Source of the DNA: Macrostomum hystrix
Lineage: Eukaryota; Platyhelminthes; Macrostomidae
Assembly (NCBI GenBank): GCA_950097015.1
Contig: CATNEN010000025.1
Span: forward strand, 2,478,001 to 2,542,000
Reading direction: 5' to 3'
DNA length: 64,000 nucleotides
Below the pieces are notes generated by a model. The model did no database searches. It was given only the letters and a program-made list of their open reading frames with translations, and was not told the origin of the DNA. Of the stretch, positions 11,440-23,824 are shown piece by piece; the stretch's first letter is position 1, and each line of letters starts with the position of its first letter. Position numbers and translations under genes: made by a program.

Positions 11440-11998
11440 TCTGAAGCTGGCATCCGAAACTTCAGGGAACTGAAGCTGTCATCCGGAACTTCAGGGAACT
11501 GAAGCTGTCCTCCGGAACTTCAGGGAACTGAAGCTGTCTTTTGGAACTTCAGGGAACTGAAGCTATCATCCGGAACTTCAGGGAACTGAAGCTGTCATCC
11601 GGAACTTCAGGGAACTGAAGCTGTCATCCGGAACTTCAGGGAACTGAAGCTGTCATCCGGAACTTCAGGGAACTGAAGCTATCATCCGGAACTTCAGGGA
11701 ACTGAAGCTGTCTTTTGGAACTTCAGGGAACTGAAGCTGTCCTTCAGAACTTCAGGGAACTAAAGCTGTCTTTTGGAACTTCAGGGAACTGAAGCTGTCA
11801 TCCCTCACTTCTCGTGACTGAAGCTGTCCTCCTGAACTTCAGCGAACTGAAGCTGTCTTTTGGAACTTCAGCGAACTGAAGCTGTCTTTTGGAACTTCAG
11901 GGAACTGAAGCTGTCCTCCGGAACTTCAGGGAACTGAAGCTGTCCTCCGGAACTTCAGGGAACTGAAGCTGTCCTCCGGAACTTCAGGGAACTGAAGC
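11440..11998. repeat. Minisatellite, 29-bp unit with a built-in hairpin
   Basis: About 19 units with core CTTCAGGGAACTGAAGCTG. CTTCAG and CTGAAG are perfect reverse complements separated by GGAA. The variable part (TCATCCGGAA, TCTTTTGGAA, CCTCCGGAA) lies between hairpins. It lies 160 bp after the GPCR stop. Confidence 0.9.
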
Positions 11999-12193
11999 CG
12001 CATAGCTTTTCCGTTTTTTTCAAAAATGTCAAATTTGTTAATCAAATTTTTAACATTTTTTGTATAAACACAAAATGGTTACCGGATTAGCTATGATCAG
12101 AAATAATATAAACAGAAAACTATTCATTGAGACTAATCAATTTTCGTGAAAAAATTTCCTTATTTGGCTTCATCTTAGAAATTAGTCTTCAAG

Positions 12194-13056
12194 TTGTGCC
12201 GGTTTATCAATCAATATCAATAATTGTGACAGTTTATCAATCAATATCAATAATTGTGACAGTTTATCAATCAATATCAATAATTGTGACAGTTTATCAA
12301 TCAATATCAATAATTGTGACAGTTTATCAATCAATATCAATAATTGTGCCAGTTTATCAATCAATATCAAGAATTGTGACAGTTTATCAATCAATATCAA
12401 TAATTGTGACAGATTATCAATCAATATCATTAATTGTGACAGTTTATCAATCAATATCAATAATTGTGACAGTTTATCAATCAATATCAAGAATTGTGAC
12501 AGTTTATCAATCAATATCAATAATAGTACTTGTCTATCATCAATATCAAGAATTGTGACAGTTTATCAATAAATATCAATAATAGTGCTTGTCTATCATC
12601 AATATCAAGAATTGTGACAGTTTATCAATCAATATCAAGAATTGTGACAGTTTATCAATCAATATCAAGAATTGTGACAGTTTATCAATCAATATCAATA
12701 ATTGTGACAGTTTATCAATCAATATCAATAATTGTGACAGTTTATCAATCAATATCAAGAATTGTGACAGTTTATCAATCAATATCAATAATTGTGACAG
12801 TTTATCAATCAATATCAATAATTGTGACAGTTTATCAATCAATATCAATAATTGTGACAGTTTATCAATCAATATCAATAATAGTACTTGTCTATCATCA
12901 ATATCAATAATTGTGACAGTTTATCAATCAATATCAATAATCGTGCTTGTCTATCATCAATATCAAGAATTGTGACAGTTTATCAATCAATATCAATAAT
13001 CGTGCTTGTCTATCATCAATATCAAGAATTGTGACAGTTTATCAATCAATATCAAT
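12194..13056. repeat. Minisatellite, 30-bp unit
   Basis: About 29 units containing GACAGTTTATCAATCAATAT. A shorter variant with CTTGTCTATCATC recurs at intervals. The unit lacks stops in several frames, so it creates spurious open frames on both strands. Confidence 0.9.
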
Positions 13057-13059
13057 TCC

Positions 13060-13660
13060 AGTAGTGAACTCTTATTATAGTATGCAGTTATTATTGACTA
13101 CAGAAATATCAATTTGAACCTTCTCCTTGAGAACCTTGAGGATATCGACAGAGATAATAGAATGGTCTCTATCCGGAGAGGAAGAGGACGATAGAGTTTC
13201 AAGGCACAGTGGTGAAATCTGAGAGCTAATTTTCGCCTTCATCTCGGATTGTACTTTCCAATTCTTCTCGGTTAAAATCTGAGAATATTTGCTCAGATTC
13301 CGTCTGTGCCAACAGGAAGCAAGCATAGACCCGAGTACTCAAGGTTATCCCCAATCTGCAGTACTCAGCTCTGCTAATCAAAAATGTGTCACGACTCTGG
13401 TCTCCTCTATTGATGGCTGCAGCTTCTGTGACATGACTTTGTTAATGCCAGCGTGAAAGAACTGGAACTTGATGGGAAACATATGTGAAAATCTAGGTTG
13501 ACAGATTGAAATCATTCGCTGACAGGCGGGCTTGAATATTCATAATTCAGTCAGCTAAAAATAATTTGATATTTACGCATCCGAAATTTCGATGACAAAT
13601 AAAACTTATTCACTTTACACTGGACATGGCGAAAGTGGAATTTTAGGAGAAGTGCTTCTC
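13060..13660. other. Unique spacer
   Basis: Between two arrays. A minus open frame (13075-13326) has no recognisable domain. Nothing supported. Confidence 0.4.
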
Positions 13661-13663
13661 ATA

Positions 13664-13820
13664 AATTGCTGCTGACAAAACTGCTTCTCACAAAACTGCT
13701 TCTCACAAAACTGCTTCTCACAAAACTGCTTCTCACAAAACTGCTTCTCACAAAACTGCTTCTCACAAAACTGCTTCTCACAAAACTGCTTCTCACAAAA
13801 CTGCTTCTCACAAAACTGCT
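13664..13820. repeat. Array, 15-bp unit CTGCTTCTCACAAAA
   Basis: About 10 nearly perfect copies, ending directly in a SINE head at 13825. Confidence 0.9.
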
Positions 13821-13824
13821 TGTT

Positions 13825-13915
13825 GAGCTTGTAGCCAAGTGGTTGGAGCGTCGGACTTATGACCGAGTAGTCGAGAGTGGTTCGTGTTTCACTCGTCTCA
13901 CTCGAACTGTGCGAT
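13825..13915 (+). mobile_element. tRNA-like SINE head fragment
   Basis: TAGCCAAGTGGTTGGAGCGTC matches the family A head; the B-box (GTGGTTCGTGTTTCACTC) is degraded and the body is missing. It immediately follows the 15-bp array ending at 13820. Confidence 0.5.
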
Positions 13916-14304
13916 ATGAACTAAAGAGTGCAGACTAGCTTACTAACTATCGGATCTGATATTCATCACAACTGTCTAGCCCTGAGCATACTTCACAGTA
14001 ACGAGTCAAAGGCTGATAAAAATTAGTTCATCTAACCATGCGAGAGGGTACTGTCCGTAGTGTTGCTAATAGTGAGTGCGTGTTCTCGCATTCGGGGTTT
14101 CAATTCAATTTGGTGTCAGAAAGCTCCAGTGTATATTGCCGACTGATATAGAACTCAAACTGATGCTTATAATAGATAGGATTAGCTGGAGGACAAAGCC
14201 CTGTCATCAAGCAATATCTTGTAGCAGTGCTCGTATCTTTGCAGCTTTTTGTCAAATAAGCCGAGTGTAAAATAACGACGAACTCGGCGGTTAATCGAAA
14301 CAAT

Positions 14305-16755
14305 GTCCCTGCCTTGCCTACAGCCACTCCAGTGAACACTGTCCCTGCCTTGCCTACAGCCACTCCAGTGAACACTGTCCCTGCCTTGCCTACAGCCACT
14401 CCAGTGAACACTGTCCCTGCCTTGCCTACAGCCACTCCAGTGAACACTGTCCCTGCCTTGCCTACAGCCACTCCAGTGAACACTGTCGCTACCAACATAC
14501 AGCCACTCCAGTGTACACTGTCCCTGCATTGCCTACAGCCCCTCCAGTGTACACTGTCGCTACCAACATACAGCCACTCCAGTGAACACTGTCCCTGCAT
14601 TGCCTACAGCCCCTCCAGTGAACACTGTCCCTGCATTGCCTACAGCCACTCCAGTGTACACTGTCGCTACCAACATACAGCCACTCCAGTGAACACTGTC
14701 CCTGCCTTGCCTACAGCCCCTCCAGTGTACACTGTCCCTGCCTTGCCTACAGCCACTCCAGTGAACACTGTCCCTGCCTTGCCTACAGCCCTTCCAGTGT
14801 ACACTGTCCCTGCCTTGCCTACAGCCCCTCCAGTGTACACTGTCGCTACCAACATACAGCCACTCCAGTGAACACTGTCCCTGCATTGCCTACAGCCCTC
14901 CAGTGAACACTGTCCCTGCATTGCCTACAGCCACTCCAGTGTACACTGTCGCTACCAACATACAGCCACTCCAGTGAACACTGTCCCTGCATTGCCTACA
15001 GCCACTCCAGTGAACACTGTCCCTGCCTTGCCTACAGCCACTCCAGTGAACACTGTCCCTGCCTTGCCTACAGCCACTCCAGTGAACACTGTCCCTGCCT
15101 TGCCTACAGCCACTCCAGTGAACACTGTCCCTGCCTTGCCTACAGCCCTTCCAGTGTACACTGTCCCTGCCTTGCCTACAGCCCCTCCAGTGAACACTGT
15201 CCCTGCCTTGCCTACAGCCCTCCAGTGAACACTGTCCCTGCCTTGCCTACAGCCCCTCCAGTGTACACTGTCGCTACCAACATACAGCCACTCCAGTGAA
15301 CACTGTCCCTGCATTGCCTACAGCCCTCCAGTGAACACTGTCCCTGCATTGCCTACAGCCACTCCAGTGTACACTGTCGCTACCAACATACAGCCACTCC
15401 AGTGAACACTGTCCCTGCATTGCCTACAGCCACTCCAGTGAACACTGTCCCTGCCTTGCCTACAGCCACTCCAGTGAACACTGTCCCTGCCTTGCCTACA
15501 GCCACTCCAGTGAACACTGTCCCTGCCTTGCCTACAGCCACTCCAGTGAACACTGTCCCTGCATTGCCTACAGCCACTCCAGTGAACACTGTCCCTGCCT
15601 TGCCTACAGCCACTCCAGTGAACACTGTCCCTGCCTTGCCTACAGCCACTCCAGTGAACACTGTCCCTGCCTTGCCTACAGCCACTCCAGTGAACACTGT
15701 CCCTGCCTTGCCTACAGCCACTCCAGTGAACACTGTCCCTGCATTGCCTACAGCCACTCCAGTGTACACTGTCCCTGCCTTGCCTACAGCCCCTCCAGTG
15801 TACACTGTCGCTACCAACATACAGCCACTCCAGTGTACACTGTCCCTGCCTTGCCTACAGCCCCTCCAGTGAACACTGTCCCTGCCTCGCCTACAGCCCC
15901 TCCAGTGTACACTGTCCCTGCATTGCCTACAGCCCCTCCAGTGAACACTGTCCCTGCCTTGCCTACAGCCACTCCAGTGTACACTGTCCCTGCCTTGCCT
16001 ACAGCCCCTCCAGTGTACACTGTCCCTGCCTTGCCTACAGCCCCTCCAGTGTACACTGTCCCTGCCTTGCCTACAGCCCCTCCAGTGTACACTGTCGCTA
16101 CCAACATACAGCCACTCCAGTGAACACTGTCCCTGCATTGCCTACAGCCCCTCCAGTGTACACTGTCGCTACCAACATACAGCCACTCCAGTGAACACTG
16201 TCGCTACCAACATACAGCCACTCCAGTGAACACTGTCCCTGCATTGCCTACAGCCCCTCCAGTGTACACTGTCGCTACCAACATACAGCCACTCCAGTGT
16301 ACACTGTCCCTGCCTTGCCTACAGCCCCTCCAGTGAACACTGTCCCTGCCTTGCCTACAGCCCCTCCAGTGTACACTGTCCCTGCATTGCCTACAGCCCC
16401 TCCAGTGAACACTGTCCCTGCCTTGCCTACAGCCACTCCAGTGTACACTGTCCCTGCCTTGCCTACAGCCCCTCCAGTGTACACTGTCCCTGCCTTGCCT
16501 ACAGCCCCTCCAGTGTACACTGTCCCTGCCTTGCCTACAGCCCCTCCAGTGTACACTGTCGCTACCAACATACAGCCACTCCAGTGAACACTGTCCCTGC
16601 ATTGCCTACAGCCCCTCCAGTGTACACTGTCGCTACCAACATACAGCCACTCCAGTGAACACTGTCGCTACCAACATACAGCCACTCCAGTGAACACTGT
16701 CCCTGCATTGCCTACAGCCACTCCAGTGTACAATGTCGCTACCAACCTACAGCCA
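14305..16755. repeat. Large minisatellite, 36-bp unit, with nested duplication
   Basis: About 68 units containing CACTCCAGTGAACACTGTCC. A second unit type with GCTACCAACATACAG is interspersed. Many units contain the perfect palindrome CAGTGTACACTG. About 15811-16205 and 16275-16670 are the same block, 464 bp apart. Open frames on both strands arise only because 36 is a multiple of three. Confidence 0.92.
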
Positions 16756-17185
16756 CTTATAAGCCTCACTTTAGTCTCACTTATTTCTCACAGAAATTAA
16801 TTTGCCAGCTTTTGCAAACACACGCTAAAAGTTTGGTGTTTCGAAGCAGTGCCATTCAAGCATAAAATAGGCTTCCCGTGTGTTGGGTTGGGTTTTTGTT
16901 ATAAAATTCTCTTTTCTGCTTCAGTGAATTAGAAGCTGGATATGCCTCAATTCCTGGCACAAGCTAGTGAAAGGATTTTTCCCCTGGGACACAGGAGCCC
17001 AGTATGGGTGCAGTGTGACACTGGGGGAGACTCATTTTGCACCGCACGGGTTTCAAAATCTAAATTTTTTTTTTAAACTTTTCACTATCAACAGTAGAGT
17101 GACAGTTGGGCGTTTCAAATACCCACATTTTTCTGAGTACGAAATTTCATTAAGTAACCATGTCGGTTATCATTGTGAAACACGA
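16756..17185. other. Unique spacer
   Basis: AT-rich sequence between two arrays. An open frame at 16967-17215 runs into the next array and shows no domain. Confidence 0.4.
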
Positions 17186-18713
17186 ACCATAAAGCTAGGG
17201 AAACACGAACCATAAAGCTAGGAAACACGAACCATAAAGCTAGGAAACACGAACCATAAAGCTAGGAAACACGAACCATAAAGCTAGGAAACACGAACCA
17301 TAAAGCTAGGAAACACGAACCATAAAGCTAGGAAACACGAACCATGAAGCTAGGAAACACGAACCATAAGGCTAGGAAACACGAACCATAAAGCTAGGAA
17401 ACACGAACCATGAAGCTAGGAAACACAAACCATAAGGCTAGGAAACACGAACCATAAAGCTAGGAAACACGAACCATAAAGCTAGGAAACACGAACCATG
17501 AAGCTAGGAAACACGAACCATAAAGCTAGGAAACACGAAACATAAAGCTAGGAAACACGAACCATGAAGCTAGGAAACACGAATCATAAAGCTAGGAAAC
17601 ACGAACCATAAAGCTAGGAAACACGAACCATATAGCTAGGAAACACGAACCATGAGGCTAGGAAACACGAACCATAAAGCTAGGAAACACGAACCATAAG
17701 GCTAGGAAACACGAACCATGAGGCTAGGAAACACGAACCATGAGGCTAGGAAACACGAACCATGAAGCTAGGAAACACGAACCATAAAGCTAGGAAACAC
17801 GAACCATAAAGCTAGGAAACACGAACCATAAGGCTAGGAAACACGAACCATGAAGCTAGGAAACACGAACCATGAGGCTAGGAAACACGAACCATAAAGC
17901 TAGGAAACACGAACCATAAAGCTAGGAAACACGAACCATAAAGCTAGGAAACACGAACCATAAATCTAGGAAACACGAACCATGAAGCTAGGAAACACGA
18001 ACCATAAGGCTAGGAAACACGAACCATAAGGCTAGGAAACACGAACCATGAAGCTAGGAAACACGAACCATAAAGCTAGGAAACACGAACCATGAGGCTA
18101 GGAAACACGAACCATAAAGCTAGGAAACACGAACCATGAAGCTAGGAAACACGAACCATAAAGCTAGGAAACACGAACCATGAGGCTAGGAAACACGAAC
18201 CATAAGGCTAGGAAACACGAACCATGAAGCTAGGAAACACGAACCATGAAGCTAGGAAACACGAACCATAAAGCTAGGAAACACGAACCATGAAGCTAGG
18301 AAACACGAACCATAAGGCTAGGAAACACGAACCATAAAGCTAGGAAACACGAACCATAAAGCTAGGAAACACGAACCATAAAGCTAGGAAACACGAACCA
18401 TAAAGCTAGGAAACACGAACCATAAAGCTAGGAAACACGAACCATAAAGCTAGGAAACACGAACCATAAAGCTAGGAAACACGAACCATAAAGCTAGGAA
18501 ACACGAACCATAAAGCTAGGAAACACGAACCATAAAGCTAGGAAACACGAACCATAAAGCTAGGAAACACGAACCATAAAGCTAGGAAACACGAACCATA
18601 AAGCTAGGAAACACGAACCATAAAGCTAGGAAACACGAACCACAAGGCTAGGAAACACGAACCATAAAGCTAGGAAACACGAACCATAAAGCTGGGAAAC
18701 ACGAACCATAAAG
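17186..18713. repeat. Minisatellite, 22-bp unit
   Basis: About 70 units of GGAAACACGAACCATAAAGC plus TA. Variants carry ATGAAG, ATAAGG or ATGAGG. The last third (about 18310-18640) is almost perfectly homogeneous, so it expanded most recently. Confidence 0.92.
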
Positions 18714-20254
18714 CTTTCTAATATATTTTTTATCGCATTGAAATGCTAAAACTAGAAAATAGAAACAAGCATCGTAGTGCACTACTGTTCTATACCGGAA
18801 AGTAGTATGTCGAGGTGCATGTAATACACACACCTCTTTTTTTGAACAAGCCTAATATTTAGCCTTAATCAGTGAAATCGGAGAAATTTTTCACAGGGTG
18901 TCCACAGTGGCCTAGTTCCACCTGTTGTCCTTGAAGGTCCAGCTGTGCGTCTAGATAAAGGTAGGTGACCACCGAAGAATGAGATGCTGCAGGCACATTC
19001 GGGTGACATGCTGATAAATGTTGAAGGCCTGGCAAGGCCGCACTGAGGCGCAGTGCTAATTCGGGTATAAAGGGTGTAGGCAATACACTACCGCTCTTTT
19101 GGAAAAATCAGACCTTCGGCCAGAACCATTGAATATCCCGACGGTCTGAAGAGCTGGCGACTTGATTCTTGTTTCAGAAGATGCGCAACAAAAAGTTGGC
19201 CCGTGTTCTTGAGTTTCGTGAGCTTGCGTTGCTGCTCCGTTCGGGTGCATCAAGAATCATGGGGGAATTCCCCACTGATAAAATTGTGCCAAAATTAGTT
19301 TTATGCAGTTAATCAATCACAGCTGATATGTTAGTGTGAAAACGAAATCGCTTTTGTGATTGAAAATGGATTTTTTATGAACAAAAACTGTGCAGGTTAC
19401 TTCTTACGTACACTGAGCGGATTATAGCCAGGCCAATTATGAAATGCTTTCTCAGATTTCATTGCTCCATTGCTTCCCAGAAGCAGTTGCCAGAAGTTTT
19501 AGGGGTTTCGTCAGCTGCAGCTAAGCCTCTTAAATATTGTACCGCCCGCCATGCCGTGACTTAAGAGAGCCTAGATTTAAAATCAAAGACAGACAGACTT
19601 GCTTAGGCTCCTCGCAATCGGAGGCCAATGAAACATAGGGAAAGTTTTGCTAGTCGTGTGACACCTTCACTATTCAAACAGGGGCGCCGCAACCAACCCC
19701 ACCGATACTCCATCCGGTGTGGGGGTGTTAAGCATTCGCGAAGTGCCAAATACCGCCCCCACACACTCACACTCACACACGGCAAGAAAGATCCGATTTT
19801 GGGCGAGTTCTATTATTAACACTGAAATCTGAGCTGATTAGAATGGGAGTGGAAATTGTGGGACTTTGCGAAATAGATATGATAGGAATATGGGAACATT
19901 GTAAGCTGAAAAAAAGGAATTGGCAAATAGACTGAATATTGGGACACCTACCCTTGCCGTTTATGGCAATCTGCGTTACTCGGGACTTTTCTAACCTAGG
20001 TAACTATTTTTTAACGGAAACGCCTTGTAGTAATGTCGCATTTGTTCTATAATGTTACTTCCGTTAGTTCGATGACCGGATGCACAATGAAGAATTTATT
20101 TTTGCTCCTACAAGTGAAGAATAGTTTCAATGTGTATTTGCGAATTTCTTATAGACTGGTTTTAGTGAGCTCAACGATTGTGCATTATTGTTGCTAAGTC
20201 TGTGGATTCTGTCCTATCGTGTTATGGGAGGACTCTTTTCGAGGAATCAAGGGA
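18714..20254. other. Unique spacer
   Basis: Minus open frames at 18865-19083 and 19056-19253 overlap and have moderate GC but no recognisable domain. About 19560-19790 is GC-richer with a short CACACT simple repeat. No gene supported. Confidence 0.4.
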
Positions 20255-21290
20255 TTGATAGTGATGGGTGAGATTTGATACTGAAGGGTGAGATTCGCTA
20301 CTAAATGTGAGGTTTGATACTGAAACGAGTGAGATATGATACTGAAGTGTGAGATTCGCTACTAAAGGGTGAGATTCGCTACTAAATGGTGAGATTTCTA
20401 AAGGATGAGATTTGATACTGAAGGGTGAGATTTGATACTAAAAGGTGAGATTGGATACTGAAGGGTGAGATTTGATATTGAATGGTGAGATTTGATACTG
20501 AAGGGTGAGATTCGCTACTAAAGGGTGAGGTTTGACACTGAAGCAAGTGAGATATGATACTGAAGGGTGAGATTCGCTACTAAAGGGTGAAATTCGCTAC
20601 TAAAGGGTGAGATTCGCTACTATAGGGTGAGATTCGCTACTAAAGGGTGAGATTCGCTACTAAAGGGTGAGATTCGCTACTAAAGGGTGAGATTCGCTAC
20701 TAAAGGGTGAGATTCGCTACTAAAGGGTGAGATTCGCTACTAAAGGGTGAGATTTGACACTGAAGCAAGTGAGATATGATACTGAAGGGTGAGATTCGCT
20801 ACTAAAGGGTGAGATTTCTAAAGGATGAGATTTGATACTGAAGGGTGAGATTTGATACTAAAAGGTGAGATTTGATACTAAAAGGTGATATTGGATACTG
20901 AAGGGTGAGATTTGATACTGAAGGGTGAGATTTGATACTGAATGGTGAGATTGGATACTGAAGGGTGAGATTTGATACTGAATGGTGAGATTTGATACTG
21001 AAGGGTGAGATTTGATACTGAATGGTGAGATTTGATACTGAATGGTGAGATTTGATACTGAAGGGTGAGATTGGATACTGAAGGGTGAGATTTGATACTG
21101 AATGGTGAGATTTGATACTGAATGGTGAGATTTGATACTGAAGGGTGAGATTGGATACTGAAGGGTGAGATTTGATACTGAATGGTGAGATTTGATACTG
21201 AAGGGTGAGATTTGATACTGAAGGGTGAGATTGGATACTGAAGGGTGACATTTGGTACTGAAGAGTGAGATTTAGAGAATGGAGGGTGAG
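20255..21290. repeat. Minisatellite, 20-bp unit GGGTGAGATTTGATACTGAA
   Basis: About 50 units. A subfamily with GATTCGCTACTAAA dominates 20500-20750. A block near 20340-20460 recurs near 20775-20890. Confidence 0.9.
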
Positions 21291-22384
21291 ATTTGACTTT
21301 GATTTGAGAAGTTAACTACTATTAGGTGGATGTTGTTTATGAAGCAACCGCATAAATATTTTCTGAAATCTTGGCTTTTCCACAATTAGCGAAGACGGGT
21401 AAACTAGTTTTCGTATTCTGAAATTTCATTTCGTCATTTGCTTGCTTGCTTCATTAGCACTCAGTTGCCGTGAGTTTTGTGAACGAGTTTTCATCGATTA
21501 CTGACTGATCGAAGTTAGTTGTAGTTTTAAAACAGTTTAGCATCATAAATTTATCATTTTGATGGTGAGATTAGAGATGAGAACATATATGATGCAGTGA
21601 GAGATAGTGCTCAACCTTCAACTTGAAAACTATAAGACAGCCAACCCCAAATTCAACAGCTTTTTTCATGGCAGAGCTTGCTAAAAAAGATAGAAAAACA
21701 ATGCTTAAACTGCTCATTTTACTGGAACTAGACCTCAGTGTCTGGGTAAAGTTGAATTTGTGGGCACATTGTCACCAAGCTTGATAACCAAACTGACAGG
21801 TCATCAATTTGACGAGTTTCGGTAGACGACTATTCGAGGGCCACATATTGATTGACAGCTGGCAGTTTGAATAGGACTCGACCCGGTGGCTTTGGGGCGG
21901 GGCTACTCGCCTAGTTGTGTAAACAGGCCCCGCTTAACACAATGGGTCAGGGCTCGCCAATTACTGCTATGAATAGTCAATGTAAATCGGCGGGCTGGAC
22001 AGACGGGCGGGCAGACTCGAGACTATAAGACCCTCGCAAGCCCTTGAGGATGAGAGCCAAGTTGCGGAATTTCGAGTATAAGGAGTTCCAAAAGTCGTTT
22101 CTATAGGAAAGCATTGGCTGGAGCCAAGGGCTGTTGGCTGTGTGTTTAACTAGCAGCATCAATATTTGGCCAAGTTGTTGAGTCCGACGCCACAGGTTCT
22201 GAGCGCCCTCAGCATCGACTCACCCACCGAATTTCCGCTGCGCTTTCAAGTTTCCTCACCATAATTATAATTTATTGTTTGTCACTGTCTGGCTTGTTGA
22301 TATGTCTCTGGATTGGATTCTAGTGATCTATTGACAACTTAATCTTTTTCTCTAGATTGCTTCTATAGATCTTTAGACAGTTCG
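21291..22384. other. Unique spacer with a GC-richer core
   Basis: About 21820-22260 is GC-richer than its surroundings and could be regulatory. No convincing coding frame. Confidence 0.35.
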
Positions 22385-23230
22385 TCTGTATCCTCAATTC
22401 TCTCTCCCTCTCTCTTTCTCCATCTTATTGGCTCTCTCGCCCTTTCCATCTCTATCTATCTCCAATTTCTATCTCCCATCTACCTCTCACTCTCCCTCTC
22501 TCTAACTCTCTCTTTTAATCTCTCCCTGACGAAGAATATAATATATTCTAAAGGTCGGCCATTGAACTTATAGCCGGAGTGGCTTGCGTCTCTGTGTCTG
22601 TGCCTGTGGGCCTGTGAGGCGACATCTCCTCTCTCCCTCTCTCTCTCCCTCTCTCTAACTCTTTCTCACCCTCTCTAACTCTCTCCCACTCTCTCTCACT
22701 CTCTCTCCCACTCTCTAACTCTCTCTCTAACTCTCTCTCTAACTCTTACTCACCCTCTCTAACTCTCTCTCTAACTCTTTCTCAACCTCTCTAACTCTCT
22801 CTCTAACTCTTTCTCATCCTCTCTAACTCTCTCTCTAACTCTTTCTCACCCTCTCTAACTCTCTCTCTAGCTCTTTCTCACCCTCTTTAACTCTCTCTCT
22901 AGCTCTTTCTCACCCTCTCTAACTCTCTCTCTAACTCTTTCTCATCCTCTCTAACTCTCTCTCTAACTCTTTCTCACCCTCTCTAACTCTCTCTCTAGCT
23001 CTTTCTCACCCTCTTTAACTCTCTCTCTAGCTCTTTCTCACCCTCTCTAACTCTCTCTCTAACTCTTTCTCACCCTCTTTAACTCTCTCACTCTATAACT
23101 CACTCTCTTACTCTCTTAAACTCTCTCCCTTTCTGTATCTTTCTCCCCTTTCTGTATCTTTCTCTCTCTCCCATTCTGTATCTTTCTCCCCTTTCTGTCT
23201 TTCTCTCTCTCTTTCTGCTTCTCTGCTTCT
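22385..23230. repeat. CT-rich array, about 32-bp unit
   Basis: Polypyrimidine on the plus strand, with units containing CTCTCTAACTCTTTCTCACC. It degenerates at both ends into CTCTC microsatellite and TTTCTGTATC repeats. Confidence 0.85.
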
Positions 23231-23744
23231 ATATCGATTCTCCCCCAATATCGACTAGTACCCTTCTATTCCTCTTCTCTCTCGACCATAATTATAATTA
23301 TCCCGCGCAGCAATCTTCACACATTGCCAGTTCCCAAAGTCTGTCGCGGCTACTGTTGCAGATCCTGCAGACGCCTCCATCTTTGATTACCTATGATTAC
23401 TGGTTGCCCATTCTTATTATCCCCAGGTGGTGAAAATTTGTGGGTTTTAAATATCCTCGTCTTCACTAATTCTAAAGTGACTTTTGACTCCACACAGTGT
23501 CCACTGAATGAGCAATTCAGCTTCTCATCATCATCATCAATGGGCCATTATCCCCGCCTCCCATTAATATCTCTCTATGATTATCCCCTTTGGGATAAAC
23601 TTTGGGATTTAACAAAATAATTAGCAGCCAATATCAAATATCCCAGAGTGTCTCGGCTTTGTTTAACTTTCGCTTTCAGTCCGACTCACGAATTCAAATT
23701 CAAACTACGAGAATCGAACGAGTGTCATTGTGTCAATTGATGGC

Positions 23745-23808
23745 GCGCAGCAGATTCGAACTCAGGGACCTCGGAGAAATGCCACTCCGCCACTCCATCT
23801 ACCTGATA
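23745..23808 (-). mobile_element. tRNA-like head of an unrelated SINE
   Basis: Minus strand: GGAGTGGCGGAGTGGC (A-box) and GAGTTCGAATCTGCTGC (B-box), about 30 bp apart. It does not close into a full tRNA cloverleaf, so it is a tRNA-derived fragment and not a tRNA gene. Confidence 0.45.
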
Positions 23809-23824
23809 ACAAATGAGTCTTAGC

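Noticed and set aside
14305-16755. Long frames in the 36-bp array (TPVNTVPALPTA repeats), resembling a secreted repeat protein
   Set aside because: Interrupted repeatedly by frame changes and by the second unit type; no start context or signal peptide.
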